A stretch of 64,000 nucleotides of DNA from Trichoplax adhaerens (taxonomy: Eukaryota; Placozoa; Uniplacotomia; Trichoplacea; Trichoplacidae): contig NW_002060944.1 in assembly GCF_000150275.1 (NCBI RefSeq), positions 644,860 through 708,859 on the forward strand, given 5' to 3'. This document shows, piece by piece, positions 50,201 to 63,294 of this stretch. The notes below the pieces were generated by a model. The model worked only from the letters and a program-made list of their open reading frames with translations, was not told the DNA's origin and did not search any database. A program made the translations under genes and the position numbers. Position 1 is the first letter of the stretch. The number at the start of each line of letters is the position of its first letter.

Positions 50201-52030
50201 AAGCGGTTATAGTATTAAAAACGCTTGTACGTCAAAGTCTACGATTTCTACAGCGATCATATGGAAAAGTAATTCTTTATAATCGAATCAAAATAGTAAA
50301 ATACGCTTATCCACACTTTGCTTCAATAAGCAATTTTTTTTACATACTTATATAGGTGCTGTGGGAGGTATTGTTGGCAATCCTGCTGACATGGTGAACG
50401 TCAGGTGGGAATTCTTATGTATACATAGCGATATATCATTGAATTTCTGTAGATATAGGATTGCATTCAACATAGACTGCCCTTTTTGTGATATTTAATC
50501 AAGTCTGTACTATTTCAACCGTTAGTACACTTTGCTTGCTTAACTGTAAAGATTACGATGACGGTCTTTGATAGCATAGCATAACATAGCGGATTAAGAC
50601 ATAGGTTAAACCCTTTTATATCACTCTTTATTAAAGACAATTTTTGGTATTCATAGGATGCAAAATGATGTCAAAATACCAAAAGAAAATCGCAGAAAGT
50701 AATTTCATAAGCCTACATCGGAATTTTATCTGTCGCGAAATTTACATTAGATTTTAAATCCATATCAACATGTTTTCCACGCTAAAGATATTCAAAATTA
50801 TTGCCATAGAACAACAACATATTTCAGTAGACTGTGATATTGTTGATCTTAAATCAATATCGATCAAGTTATGTGATACTAACGTAAGCTAAAATTTTCG
50901 ATAAATTATTTTTCTTTTGAAAGTTATCGCCACGTATTTGATGGCTTGCGAAGAGTAGCAGCGGAAGGTAATTGAATATATTCTTCAACGAAAATGGTAG
51001 TTATGGTATTAGTTTATATTGCATGACAATAGTTCAAAAATGATCTCGCTCATCCATTTCATAGAGGGAGTACCAAAGTGGTTTACTGGCGTAACAATGA
51101 CTGCCAGTCGTGCTATTTTGATGACTATTGCTCAGGTTGCTGTCTACGATCAAGCTAAGCAAATGCTGCTGACTACTGGGTATGCTTAGAGATAATATAC
51201 CGACTTTGTAATTTATCCTTGTTATTGCTGTATTATTATTCGTTTTTTCCCATAGCAGTAATCGCATGACTGACTATCTTCTATGAACAATTTGTAGGTA
51301 CTTTGTAGATAATCCAATTACTCATTTTACAGCAAGTACTATTGCAGTAAGTAATATCATGCTTAAACAAAGACAGTAATCTTATAGTAAAGTTCATGCA
51401 TGCTTTATTTAATATTCGCTCGGAAATGACAAAATAAATTTTGTTGTCATAGAAGTTTATGGAATACATGATAGATTAATTATTTTAATATATAGGGCAC
51501 CGTTGCAACGACAATTACTCAACCTACCGATGTTATGAAGACTAGATTGATGAATGCTAAGCCTGGAGAATTTAGAGTACGATAGTTGTTCTTTCATTGC
51601 TATAATTTATCTGTGAAGGCCTTTTCCCTTCTTGTTTATAGTATTAGATATGGATTTAGTAGGCTACCAAATGAAAATATGTACGGTGATATTGATACTC
51701 TTAGAAGTATCACAGTTACTTTCTATCGATCTTTTTGATTAATGGCATACGTATTTTTTCTCTCTGCAGTCGATATTTCATTGCATCCTATTCACAGCAA
51801 AGTCGGGTCCTTTATCGTTTTTCAAGGTTAGCATAAAATTTACTAAAGAAAGAGTCGTCTAGAAGTTAAAGTATAAACAGCACCGAAGATATAACGTCTT
51901 GATGAAATTTTTCCACTACTTTTAGGGATATGTTCCAGCTTGGGTAAGGTTGGCTCCACATACCATCTTGACATTCTTATTTTACGAGCAAATACGTCGT
52001 ATAAATGGTTATATCTACACTGAAAAATAG
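47213..52030 (+). CDS. SLC25A10: Mitochondrial dicarboxylate carrier (SLC25A10 type), paralog 1
   Basis: Eleven exons are in perfect phase: 47213-47311, 49088-49207, 49583-49694, 50356-50404, 50657-50698, 50924-50967, 51065-51179, 51298-51346, 51496-51576, 51770-51826 and 51926-52030, giving 290 residues, the usual carrier length. The three carrier signatures are PLDLVK (exon 1), PADMVNVR (exon 4) and PTDVMKTR (exon 9). DIC-specific segments include VHLQTQQ, GLSASVMRQ, RMQNDVK and DQAKQM. By family knowledge it sits in the mitochondrial inner membrane and exchanges malate or succinate for phosphate, sulfate or thiosulfate. The start at 47213 is preferred for its GCCGCC context; an in-frame ATG at 47189 would add eight residues. 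An AATAAA near 52687 could end the transcript. Confidence 0.95.
47345..47960 (+). repeat. Intronic minisatellite, about five units of ~118 bases
   Basis: This lies within intron 1 of the first carrier. Each unit contains cacatccactaactactc, then gatgaaacaacttgaaagta, then a cgatcgctacatgcacaatt block and ttctattgattgttgttttt. Units begin near 47361, 47480, 47596, 47715 and 47840. Similarity is high between units. The second carrier has no such array in its intron 1. Confidence 0.9.
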
Positions 52031-55000
52031 TAACGTGACATCCTTGAACTATGTTACGCACATCATAGGCTGGCTTACAAGTATTTATTTCAGCTTTATA
52101 TGACGAAATTCTATGTCTATTTATTTAGGCACGCTTTAATTGTTTTAATTAGAACCTAGTAAGGTATTACTCTTTAATTGAGAAGGAACTGCAAATCATG
52201 CTATTATTTATTTCCCTAGTAATATCATATCCATCTAAATCACGCTATATGAGCAATATTGTAATTAATTCATTTTTATTACATATTGGAAAATGACCAT
52301 TGCCATGTGAACTTTAGTGCATGGCTAAAGTACTCTGAATTTGCTCTTGTTTAATAGCGAAATTAGTTTTGATAAAATTATTAGTGGAACAACTTAATCA
52401 TAGTTTGCATCAAGCCAACCTACAGCGAGTTTTGATCTTATTTCATTGATGATGATGATGAAATGGTTGTATTAATTTTAGTAACTCCAACGACCATTGT
52501 GGAATAATATTTTTGATTACAAACGCTTTAAAATGATTATAATGTGACTTGTGAAAGAGTACAAGATTAGGTAGGAATCTGTACATTAGTCAACTTAGCA
52601 AATTGTTGTTCTTGTAAAAAGTTACTTATGGAAATACATTCTAATGCATGATGCAGGGTCAGACATTTTTACGTACACATTTTGTGAATAAAGATGTTTC
52701 CATGTTCCGTATAAGCTTATTCTCTGATAAGTTAGATAGAAACGGTTATTATTATAACTAATTGTAGCAGCTGTTCAAAGTCCGGAACGGCGAATGTACG
52801 ACAGTATGAACTAGTGTAATTGCTATGTATTTGAATAAATAAAAAGTTTTTCTTTTAAGTCATGATTAAATCACTTTTGTAATGTATTTGAATATATTAA
52901 CTGTTTAAGTCAATGAATTGTCTAGGAGTTCCTGTATGATATGAGAACTGGTTTTGGCGGTTTATGATGTACAACACCCGAACTTTAGAGTAAGCAAACA
53001 TTTCTAAAGAAGCTCTTTTAGCCAAGTAATATTCGATAGAATGCCCTGCTAAATGTGGAAATGAAGGCATGCACAAATTTTTAATGTTACTAGAGAATGT
53101 TTCATTAGCGAATACAATAGTATTATTAATTTTGTAAAGCTTTTAATGACATGATTATGTATTGACTATTTTAGTTTTACAAGCGTTTAGTGTTGTATGG
53201 CTAGAACTCTTCGTACTCTCTGTCAAGCTTAGGATTTCACTATAAATTGTAGATGATGACGAAGCAGTGATATATGCTACAAATCGGTAGATATTGAACA
53301 TAAATTACAGTGACCCTAGAGGTTATATAATATTTCCAAATTTTACAGTCATGCTGAAGCTATATTTTCTTGTACAGCAGAGACTGAAATCAAATTTGTA
53401 AAATATGAAAAAGTAATTAATAATTAATTATAACATGAACTAATCAAGGTCTACGATGACGATAATTTTCTTTACTTCTATTATTATAAGTTAGTTTCAT
53501 TAATGGAATTGTTAAAAGATGAAATAAGTCAAAATGGGGCATTAATGCGATGACTTGACATGTTTAATTTTAAAAGTAAGCAATCAAAAGGAGAAAGATG
53601 TATCCATTGTTCCTAGCAAGGCCGATTTTTAATCAATTTCAGCTAAACAAAGGTCGATGGAAAGTCCATCCTACCGTTTACATAAGTTGTACCTTTGCCT
53701 GATTAAATTCTGTATAATAACCTTGTTAATATGGACGATCACCAACTGTGTGAATATTATGATTTGTATGCAAATGAGATATGTACAGTATTGGATGCCT
53801 TTTTGGACATACTCTTCAAAACAGGCCTAGTTCGATACGGTACTTAGGTAGATTACTGATCTTAATTTGGATTTGTAACTACAATTGAAAAGCTTCAGGA
53901 TTTGCGATGGTATATTATAATTATTGGTCACACAATCAGGTAGATCGGAGAGATTTTGGATGAAGATACTCGATAGGGATAGATTCGTTGCTACTGGCAT
54001 ATTCATCTCCAAGTGACAAAAATTTTTTTCATCCAATAACTCATTAAAAATGTGATACTAGCTCACTATACAGTAGATACATTTCACTTTGCTATAAACG
54101 CTGTATTGAATGACGGACGATTCTATCAGTGATATCATCGACTCTTTTTGTGTACATTGCTTTAACGAGATGTTTACTTTTGAAAGTTAAATACTGAATT
54201 GCAATAGGTTGTAAAGAGGAGGCGTTGGCTAGCTAACATCGTATGATCGAATGTGTTAATACTTTAGCGCTGATCATTCTGGTAATGAAAAAAAAAAATT
54301 GATTGCCTATCTAAAATAATAGGATAATATTATAATTTCGAACGGAAAGAGAAGATTAAGTGTATCTTGAAATCTATCGTTTTAGTCTTTATATCATTTG
54401 AATAGCAAATCGATTGGAAAATGACTTACTTTCATGCGTATATGAAATCATTTATTCTGATTATAAGCCGTCCTCTATTTCTTTAAAAATGCATCCAACT
54501 ATTAGTAATAATATAGTACAATCTTTAATTACGGCCCCAAAATTATTTTACTATTTTCGTCACCAAAATAATTATTGTATTCCGGCTAGCTTATTTGCGA
54601 TGTGAAGTAATACGATTTACATTCGTGATGCGTCGTAGTCACTGTTAATGACGATATCAGAATGAGCATTTTACAGTAGGCACTACTATTGGAGATTTGA
54701 CATAAGACTTTGTATGGGTAAAATGGTATGGGCCATACAAGGCAGATAAAATAGAAGTAGAGCATGATTGCAGACTAACCGGAATAAAGTTTACAACCGC
54801 GAACATGGGTGCTGATAATTTGGTAGTTTTTGACTACAGGGCAGCATAGCTTGCAGTAAGTATACGCTGGAAAAACAGCAATAAAGAACTATTCACTGTT
54901 GTTTTAGTGGCATTGACCTACATCATTAGTTCCGAGAAGTACTGTAGGGAGCGATTATGATAATGCAACAGGAAATGGTATTTGATCTTAACGTTTAGAC

Positions 55001-56753
55001 TGAAAGTACAAACTAGTGACTTTGAGCCGGCTAGAACTCTGGCATCGACTGGCAAACTGTGAACTAATATCGTCATATTTCATACAGCGCAAGCTAGCGT
55101 CTTTTACAGCAGAAGTTGTACCACATCATAGCTTAATCTTCTGCAACATGTGCAGGTTTGTTCCCTGGTGATAACACTAGGATGACAGTACGTAATCGCA
55201 GCTGGTAGTCAGCAATTCCGGGTACTTCTCAGCATGATGTGCTCATCAAGAGAAATTCAAATTGAAAATAAATAAATAGCCTGAATAGCGTAATTTAAAT
55301 TTGATTCGACAGTAGGAAAATTGAACAATCGTATTACAAGATTATTAGACGCTAGACTGCAAATTTAGCAAGGGTATCAGGGCAGGGGTAGTCTGGCCGT
55401 CGGTGACAATGAAAGGATGATTCCCAGTATCATAACTTTGGAATGAATAATTCATGAATCCCATCGACGGGAATCCATACAGCTAAAAGAATGAACCGAT
55501 CCAGCAATCATCCACGTTATTCATCTCCATACATGAGATGATCAATCCTCATACCTAGAGTTTCTCCACCTTCTTAACAGCCATCTTAACAGCCATCTTA
55601 CAGGATTAAAACCTTATGCTAACTGTTTAGTTATGTCAATTGTACAGTCTAATATTGAATTTAGTTCGCTGCGATGAAACAATATTTGCACCAAGTGGCG
55701 GCTTCCTTCACTTTTCTGCTACATTTAATGAATTTGAAAAAAATAAATAAAAAAGTTTGCTCATGTGCTGACAGCGCCCTCAATGGGGCGGACCCACAGC
55801 CCCCACACTGAGTGTAGTTGAGCCATTCCGATACTGGATTAGTTAGCAAAGCTACGGGCAGACACTTCATGGTTATGAGGCAGCAAATTAACATTACACT
55901 ATCAACGTATGAGCGATCTCACTGATTCTATACAGTGCCCTGTAATGTCTAGACAGTCATTCATCCATTCAAAAAAAAAAAATTTTTTTTCTTTTCTGAC
56001 GCAATCCATCGAGCGCCATGCTATCAAGCAGCGATGGCCCGAAAATAACAATTCTAGGCAGTATGATGCAAATTTGTCCATTTATTAATTACTATTCTAA
56101 GCAGGACTGAAGTTGAGAGACCGCTACAGTACCTAGGATGATGAGATGAGGCGAAAAAAGTCTGATTTCATCATTTTTAACGAGAGGACATAAACTGGAT
56201 TAAACTTTCAGAGTTCAATCAACATCATCTTTGTGTCATTTGAACACGTAATGACCTAGAAAGGGCGCAATCCAACGCGATAATAGTAGAATGGACTAGA
56301 GGCAAGACTAGATTAGACTAGTACTTCTAGAAGGACATGAATTGCAACATTCGATATTTTGCCTAGTCTTGATTGGCTTAACGACACTGTTGGCATGGCA
56401 GCTCCATCTCACGGTATTTTCAATTATGCTAATGCCAGCCCAAACCGGTTTATATCTTGTTTTTTGTTTCAAAAGGGGTGGGGTTAGCAATGACGTTGAA
56501 TTCTTCCTATTGTTATTATCGCACAATTTGGAGGTGTGCCCGCTATACAATAGCCACACTGTGTCACTATCTAATTCGAGACAATAGAGGTTTAGATAAA
56601 AAAAAAATTTTGAATCGTTTACTTTAAAAAGACTCGACGCTAGACCCAATTAATTCATTCGCATTACCCGTGGTCATCCATTTCGTTATCAGCTGGCCAA
56701 TTTTTCCCGATCATTCCTTTTGCACAGAAAGTCGCAAGAAATTCTACCTGACC
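52031..56753. other. Intergenic region between the two carrier genes
   Basis: AT-rich, with no exon-like frames supported by splice sites or homology. A candidate poly(A) signal AATAAA lies near 52687 and a second cluster near 52835. A locally GC-richer patch at 55760-55820 has no recognisable coding potential. The second carrier's promoter should be at the right end, and a run of nine or more A/T near 55970-55990 is the only simple repeat of note. Confidence 0.5.
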
Positions 56754-59700
56754 ATGGGAATGAATAAGAAGAAAATATCCAAATGGTATGATGGCGGTAT
56801 TGCTGGCTCGATTGCAGTCTGTTTCACTCATCCATTGGACTTAATTAAGGTATGAAGATGAAGGAAATGCATTTCATAAAGAGTCAAAGTTCTCTATTGG
56901 GCTGATAAAAAAATGTTCAAAGTTCTCTATGTCTGCTATCGTCATGTAGTCTTTCATCAGCATGATTTCATCCTCTTTTGTACGGTACTGTATATACGAG
57001 AACTTGATCCAATTTCTCCCCTTAGTTTTGAATTCTACAGGAAACCGATACAATAAATACAAGCAGAAGTGATTGAAAAGATTCTCTAGGATAGTTACAT
57101 CGTAGTAGGCTAACATAGAAGAGCATGTCAGAGTGATTGACTTCGATGTAAGGTAGTACTTACCACGAAAATAGCATCAAAGCCAATACTGTCTAATATG
57201 AATGAATTTTTTCTCCTTTGCTATAACCTAATTTTGTTCTCTCATCATCCAGAATACCTGAAATCACTGTACTGTAAATCAAAACTATAGGTTATAAATA
57301 CATGCGTGAATAGAATAATCTCTCAATGACCATCATATTAATTTTTCAGCAATTTCATAATCACTGATCAAATGATTACAGGAAATTACAACCAAAACGA
57401 CAGCACATTATGACTGAATTAATTTAATACTAGTTATCACATTGCACTTTTCTTGTAGTTATTTTTTGAATCTATAGTTTAAATTATCAATTGACCAGCT
57501 AGAAACGATGGAGACTATTAAGAGTATAATCCTTAAACAGTTCAAAATTTTTAAAAATTCACTTTTTCCATCCCTCTTCTAATCATTCTCAACATAAATT
57601 AAACCTATTAACAGGAGTTTAATGTTCAGTCTATGAAGGAATTGGTTTTATCAACCTGAAAATATCCCTCGCTTTACTTACTGTATTATATATACAGTAG
57701 TAATCATGCAAGAAAACTGCCTAAATCGCCCTTAACAGAATAACATTAATCCTTATAATAGGTCCATCTACAAACACAAGAATCTGTCGCTACTGGAGCA
57801 AGCAACATGGCAATCTCAATTGTCAAGACACAAGGCTCGAGAGCTTTGTACAACGGTTTAACGGCATCCATTGCTCGTCAAGTAAGTTCAATTTGTGTTC
57901 CATTTAAGAAACTTTAAACTTTGATCGGATACAACAAAATGATCACAGAAAGTCGGCAGCCCTTTGTACGATAAAGTATTTATCTAAGACAACACCTCCA
58001 TCGTTACTCCTCCGCAAAATTATCATGCATTCATTAAAAAATTCATTTTTAACTTAACATGTTGACTTTGCACCGATTAGAGAAGTAAGTTGGAAAGTTC
58101 ACCGAGATCTTAGTATCTTGTAATGTAATGAATTTTGATTTTATCATATTACGTACAGTTGAAAGTATTCTACCAATGTTATCTTTCACATATACTACAT
58201 TGTGTTTGTAGCTACAAGGCGCGGTATAGATGCTATGGTAATTATCGTGTTAAATTATTATTATTTCACGCCAATATCTAGATTCGCTTAGTCATCAATT
58301 GATTACATACTAGTAGAAGCATACACTTGAACGAAAATTTAAAAAATGCCGCTGCTAATTCTTTTACAGTAATCGGCAATGACCTAAAATTGTTAATGTT
58401 GAATAAATTTCACTTCCTAATCAATTGATAACCTGCGAATCTCTTTTGATATGAATATTCATTTCAAATGTTCTTCTAAAATCGGCATAGTTATCCTACA
58501 CAACAACTCGATTTGGCGTATTCGAAGCTTTGAAAAAACGCATTCAAAAATCACCCGATGAACCGATAAGTTTCACTCAGAAAATGTTACTTGGAGCCGC
58601 TGGAGGTGAGATCATAATGATTGAAAAAAAATCAGTTTTACTTAGTGCTACATTCTAATTTCAATTCTATCCCTGAATGAAAGAAAATTCTAGTAATTTA
58701 CAGCTAGGCGATCAATTATTTAAGATGATAAATGAACATAGTAAATAAACTACCACGAGTAGTGGTAGCAGAATGAAGAAAATAGGAATGAATGACATTG
58801 CCCCTTAAAATAGCAGACTGCACCAAACAAATTTTAGTCATTTAAATTTACTAGCGATGCAATCCTTTAAAGTTAGGTAAAAATGATGGGATGAAATTAG
58901 CGTCATCATTTCTAGCACGCGCTATCTCAATTTAATTGCTATTAGTCAACAGCTGCTGGATTATAGCAAATAATGGATACGATTATTTTTTTTAATTTAT
59001 TCGATAATAATCGTGAAAGAAAGGAAATTCATGCAGCCATTCAGTTTAAACATCTTTTCTTGTACTTTTATTTATTCAACTCTTTGTTTCATTTCCGTAC
59101 TAGGTACTATTGGTGGCATTGTTGGTAATCCACCAGATTTAATCAACGTTAGGTAAGCTGAAATAAATGTTTTTCACTTTTACTTATCTTATTATACATC
59201 GATGTATCGGAATGATTTAAACTAGTTCTTTTCGTTTTTCTTTTTATGTTTAAGATTTTTATTTTCTATAACGCTGTTGGTAATAACTGATTTGTCTGCC
59301 CCTCTCGTTATTATTGTTTAAGAATCACTTTTATTCTATTCACGTCACATTTTGATTGATTGCTTATCTATACTGATCTGTACATAGCTGTAAACCTCTT
59401 CCGTCGTAGAAAAGTAAATCGCCTTATTCCAATTAGTAAAGTAAACGATATCAAACAAATTGATTAACATGGCTATTAATTACATTCAATGGCGATGGGT
59501 GTTACAGTGGTCTACAACATGTCAATCAGAAGAAATAGTTTACGCTACCATTTCCGATATGATTATTCCCCGCGTTGAAAACATTATTTAATAGTAGCAC
59601 TTTTGCCAGTATACAGTACATGATCATCTTATAGGAATCAATTAAGTTTATTTAAAACGATAAGGAAATGCAGTGTACTGATATATTGCAGCGCGGTAAT

Positions 59701-62411
59701 GTTACCCATTTCTATATCAACGAATTCTTTTTATTCATGGAGGTGAAATTTTGAATGGCTTTAGTTATATGAAACGAAATGATGTGAATAGAAACATAGT
59801 TTAATTTACTGGTTGTTGCGTCATGGTTACTCCGCGTTGATTTATCGTTTTCAATAGTTAGTCATGGTAAAATCATCCAAGTGTCTATAGTAGATGACAG
59901 CAATTGGTACGAGTGATGTACTCTTGACAGCCTCGTTTTAAATTCAACGATTCTGTATTAGGGCCCATACGTTTTCAGTCTACACAATAAATAATAAAAT
60001 CCTATTTCCTCCCTATTAATTAGCTTAGCTCGAGAGAATAGTATCGAAACGCATTAACACACGCAATAGTAACAAGTTGCCGTAGGTTATTGTTGAATGA
60101 ATTCATGATAGATCCGAAAGGACAGCGCCCATCATCCATCTTTGAACATCAATTATGATGATTATGATGCAAATAAGATTATTATAGTTGGTAAATACTG
60201 TTGAAAGTTTTTTTTCGCCTCTCTCTGTCAGTCTTTCCATCAAAAATTCACCAGTTTTAACCATCCCTATTGTGTAGCTTACGATATTACAACGATTTCT
60301 AACTTCGCTGCGTATAAAGAATAGCCGAATTTGAATGTAATTTAATTCCTTGGTTTCTTGATTGATTTCTATTAGAATGCAAAATGATGTTAAACTGCCT
60401 GTTGATCAAAGAAGAAAGTAAGTAGATTAACCTCGATCGACATATTACTAATCATTTTGTAATGATTATCGACAGCAGATAGTAGTACATTAAATATGAA
60501 TAACTTATTAATTTTTGTCCTAGTTACGAGAAATCATTGTTATCATTTATTGGATTTGCTATACGATAATTTTAGTATTTTAAAAAAAATTCACATAAAC
60601 TCTATCCTTACTCATTGACGTTTTCAGAAATTGTCGTTGTTCTATTTACAGGCGTACTATATATCTTACAAGTACTAGTATAGCAACGTTGATTCTTTTT
60701 AATGGGTGATTATTACGCAATCGAGTCTAATACCAATAGAAAATAGGAAATAGGAAATGACATTTTCAGTAGTAATAATATGTAGTAAGCATATAACTCC
60801 TACAGTTTTGCGTCAGTGAGAAAGACTGTTATGATAAATATTGCGCAATCAACTTAAAATTAATAAGTATATGGGCATTCTAGTGTTGGAAGCGATGATG
60901 CATGGCAAAACATATCATTCGTAACTTATTTGAAAAGAATTCACACGAGTAGGATATAGATGTCTATTTTTAAATATTTGGCGTCGGGATGTATATTTAC
61001 ATACAAGAATAAATTCTAAATCAATATAAACTGCTGTTGTAGTAATTATTGCACAATCCATCCTCAATATAATTCATGTATACAATTCCTAATAAGGACG
61101 TAAAGATGGTTTTCCTTATTTACATCTTAATGCCTGCTTGTTAATGTTACCTTTTTATATCTTTTGAACATCATAGCTACAAAAATTTCTTCGATGGTAT
61201 GAAAAGAATCACCGCGGAAGGTAATTAATAATCCTAATTGATAGCTTATAGTGAATAGTAATGCCAACAGAAAATGAACAATAATATTAATACTATGCTA
61301 AAATAAGCTAAGTTAAACTTTTCATTAATATATTTAGCTTGTATAATTGTATAGTGATTGATTCCGCTATTAATATAGCTAAATTGTTGTGTTGGTAAAG
61401 TTCATCAACTAAAATAGATTTATTGTTGTTGATATTCAATCCTATTAGAGGGTGCCCTAACTTTATTCAATGGAGTCTCAATGACAATTATGCGTTCAGT
61501 TTTGATGACGGTAGCACAAGCCGCTGTTTATTATCAATCTAAGGAGAATTTAATCGGCACTGGGTAGGTTAACTACCAAGGATATGAGATACGGAACAAT
61601 AATTGATTCTAATAATAAGATAACAGTCATTGAAATTGTATCTGTCTATTCGATATATAAATAAACTAAAGCATTTTTTGTCGCGATGAGCAACTGCTGT
61701 AATACTTTATCTCCGCACTGTTATAATACTCTAATGTTCATCCTATTTTAATATTGTAGCTATTTTAAGGACAATCTCATTACCCACTTTACGGCCAGTT
61801 TTATCTCGGTAAGCGATTTGGATGTTTTATGTCGATTGTTACCTACAGAATCTCCTATAATTAATCATCCGTGTTGTTTAACTGGAATAGGGAACTGTTG
61901 CTACTGCAGCCACACAACCTTTTGATGTCTTAAAGACAAGATTACAAAACGCTGAACATGGGCAATATAAGGTACTAACGGATATCTCGTATACGACTAT
62001 GGTTTGTTACTAACATTCATGGATATGATGATTAGAATTTAAAATTATTTTCGCATCTACTTGATATAGAATTTCTTAGATTGTGCAGTTAAAACAGCGA
62101 AATTGGGCCCTAAAGCTTTCTATAAGGTATATTGTAATAGTAGTGTCATAATTTTCTTAAAACAAGGGGCTACTGTCTTGATTGCATGAGCGATTTTTAA
62201 TTGCTTTGTATATTCTCTTATGGCATAATAACAACATGAAATCAATCCTATTTTAATGATTAAGGATAATTGTCAGTTGTTAAGAGACTACTGATTTCGT
62301 TCACAGGGCTATATACCAGCTTGGACAAGAATTGGACCTCATACCATTCTGTTATTTGTCTTTATTGAACAAATTCAGAAGATAAATTATTACGTTTATA
62401 CTAAAAGCTAA
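56754..62411 (+). CDS. SLC25A10: Mitochondrial dicarboxylate carrier (SLC25A10 type), paralog 2
   Basis: The eleven exons are 56754-56849, 57762-57881, 58491-58605, 59104-59152, 60376-60417, 61177-61220, 61449-61563, 61760-61808, 61891-61971, 62070-62126 and 62307-62411, again 290 residues. Exons 2 and 4-11 have the same lengths as in paralog 1 and all phases agree. The signatures are PLDLIK, PPDLINVR and PFDVLKTR. Conserved DIC segments include VHLQTQE, GLTASIARQ, RMQNDVKLP and GPKAFYK. Function should be dicarboxylate/phosphate exchange across the inner mitochondrial membrane. The start is the ACCATGG at 56754; the frame stays open back to an ATG at 56670, which would add 28 residues, but the shorter start fits the family. 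Changes such as YYQSKENL for YDQAKQM hint at functional divergence. Confidence 0.95.
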
Positions 62412-63294
62412 TGGAATGATAAAATTTAATTCGTAAGAATCTAATTTAAATTTAAGTTAAAATCTGTCCTATTCAAATTAAGACCAAAAGTAAGATATAT
62501 CATTGCGTCCTGGTTGCTATCAGATCGTGATACTGTTATTGAATTATGCCTACGGTACTATCAAAAATCAATTTCTATGGCAATAGCCACTTATATTTAA
62601 GAAATTGAATGATTTTTGCTATGGTTGACGAAATTCTTCGTAAATACAAGACTGAGATTCATTGCAGTTATAGATCACGGATAAAGATTGAATATACTAT
62701 TGCATGGTAGATTTCTTCTTAAATTTTACTTTAAAAAAGTTCTAAGGAAAAATATTTCTTTTAATATTAAATGATAAGAGATTAATTAATAAACTATCTT
62801 ATGATAGTTTCGTTGAACAATTGCAACGATGAACCTACAAACTACTGTTTGAAAAGCAATATTAATCTTGTTGTGATACAAGTTGATTAATTTCAATGGT
62901 TTAATTGAAGCATTGTTCGCAAAGATGGAACAGTAACGCTTAAACACTTTACCATTTCAGTATACAGACGTATATTGAACACTTACGATAACATAAAATG
63001 TTTATATATTGCCGTTCATCCATTTTTTCCTATTTATAAAGTATAGCTTCTATAATACTCCTAAATGCTATTTCATTATATAAGAATTTGATGATAAAAT
63101 ATAGCAAGTATTAATTCTATCATTTACTATTTTTGGTACTGATCAATTTAACGTTCTTATATTGTATGGCAATAATTTATTGAAGGATAAAATGTGATTC
63201 AAAAATATTTAGGTGTCAATGAATGTTATGAGTGCAAGTGATACTTTATTATTATGGAAGTTTTCTAGAGTTAGCATGTTTACTACCACGGTGG
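62412..63294. other. Convergent intergenic spacer
   Basis: This lies between the second carrier and the minus-strand GDE1-like gene, so it should hold both 3' UTRs. No exon or structured element was seen. Confidence 0.5.
63245..63250 (-). terminator. Poly(A) signal of the GDE1-like gene
   Basis: AATAAA on the minus strand lies 45 bases beyond the stop codon at 63295. Confidence 0.6.

Noticed and set aside
54414-54605. 63-codon plus frame between the carriers
   Set aside because: No neighbouring exons with fitting splice sites and no similarity to a known family.
55661-55894. 77-codon minus frame in a GC-richer patch
   Set aside because: No domain and no supporting exons; it looks like chance openness.
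56670-56753. In-frame N-terminal extension of carrier paralog 2
   Set aside because: The added residues do not match the family, while the ATG at 56754 has a good context and aligns with paralog 1.
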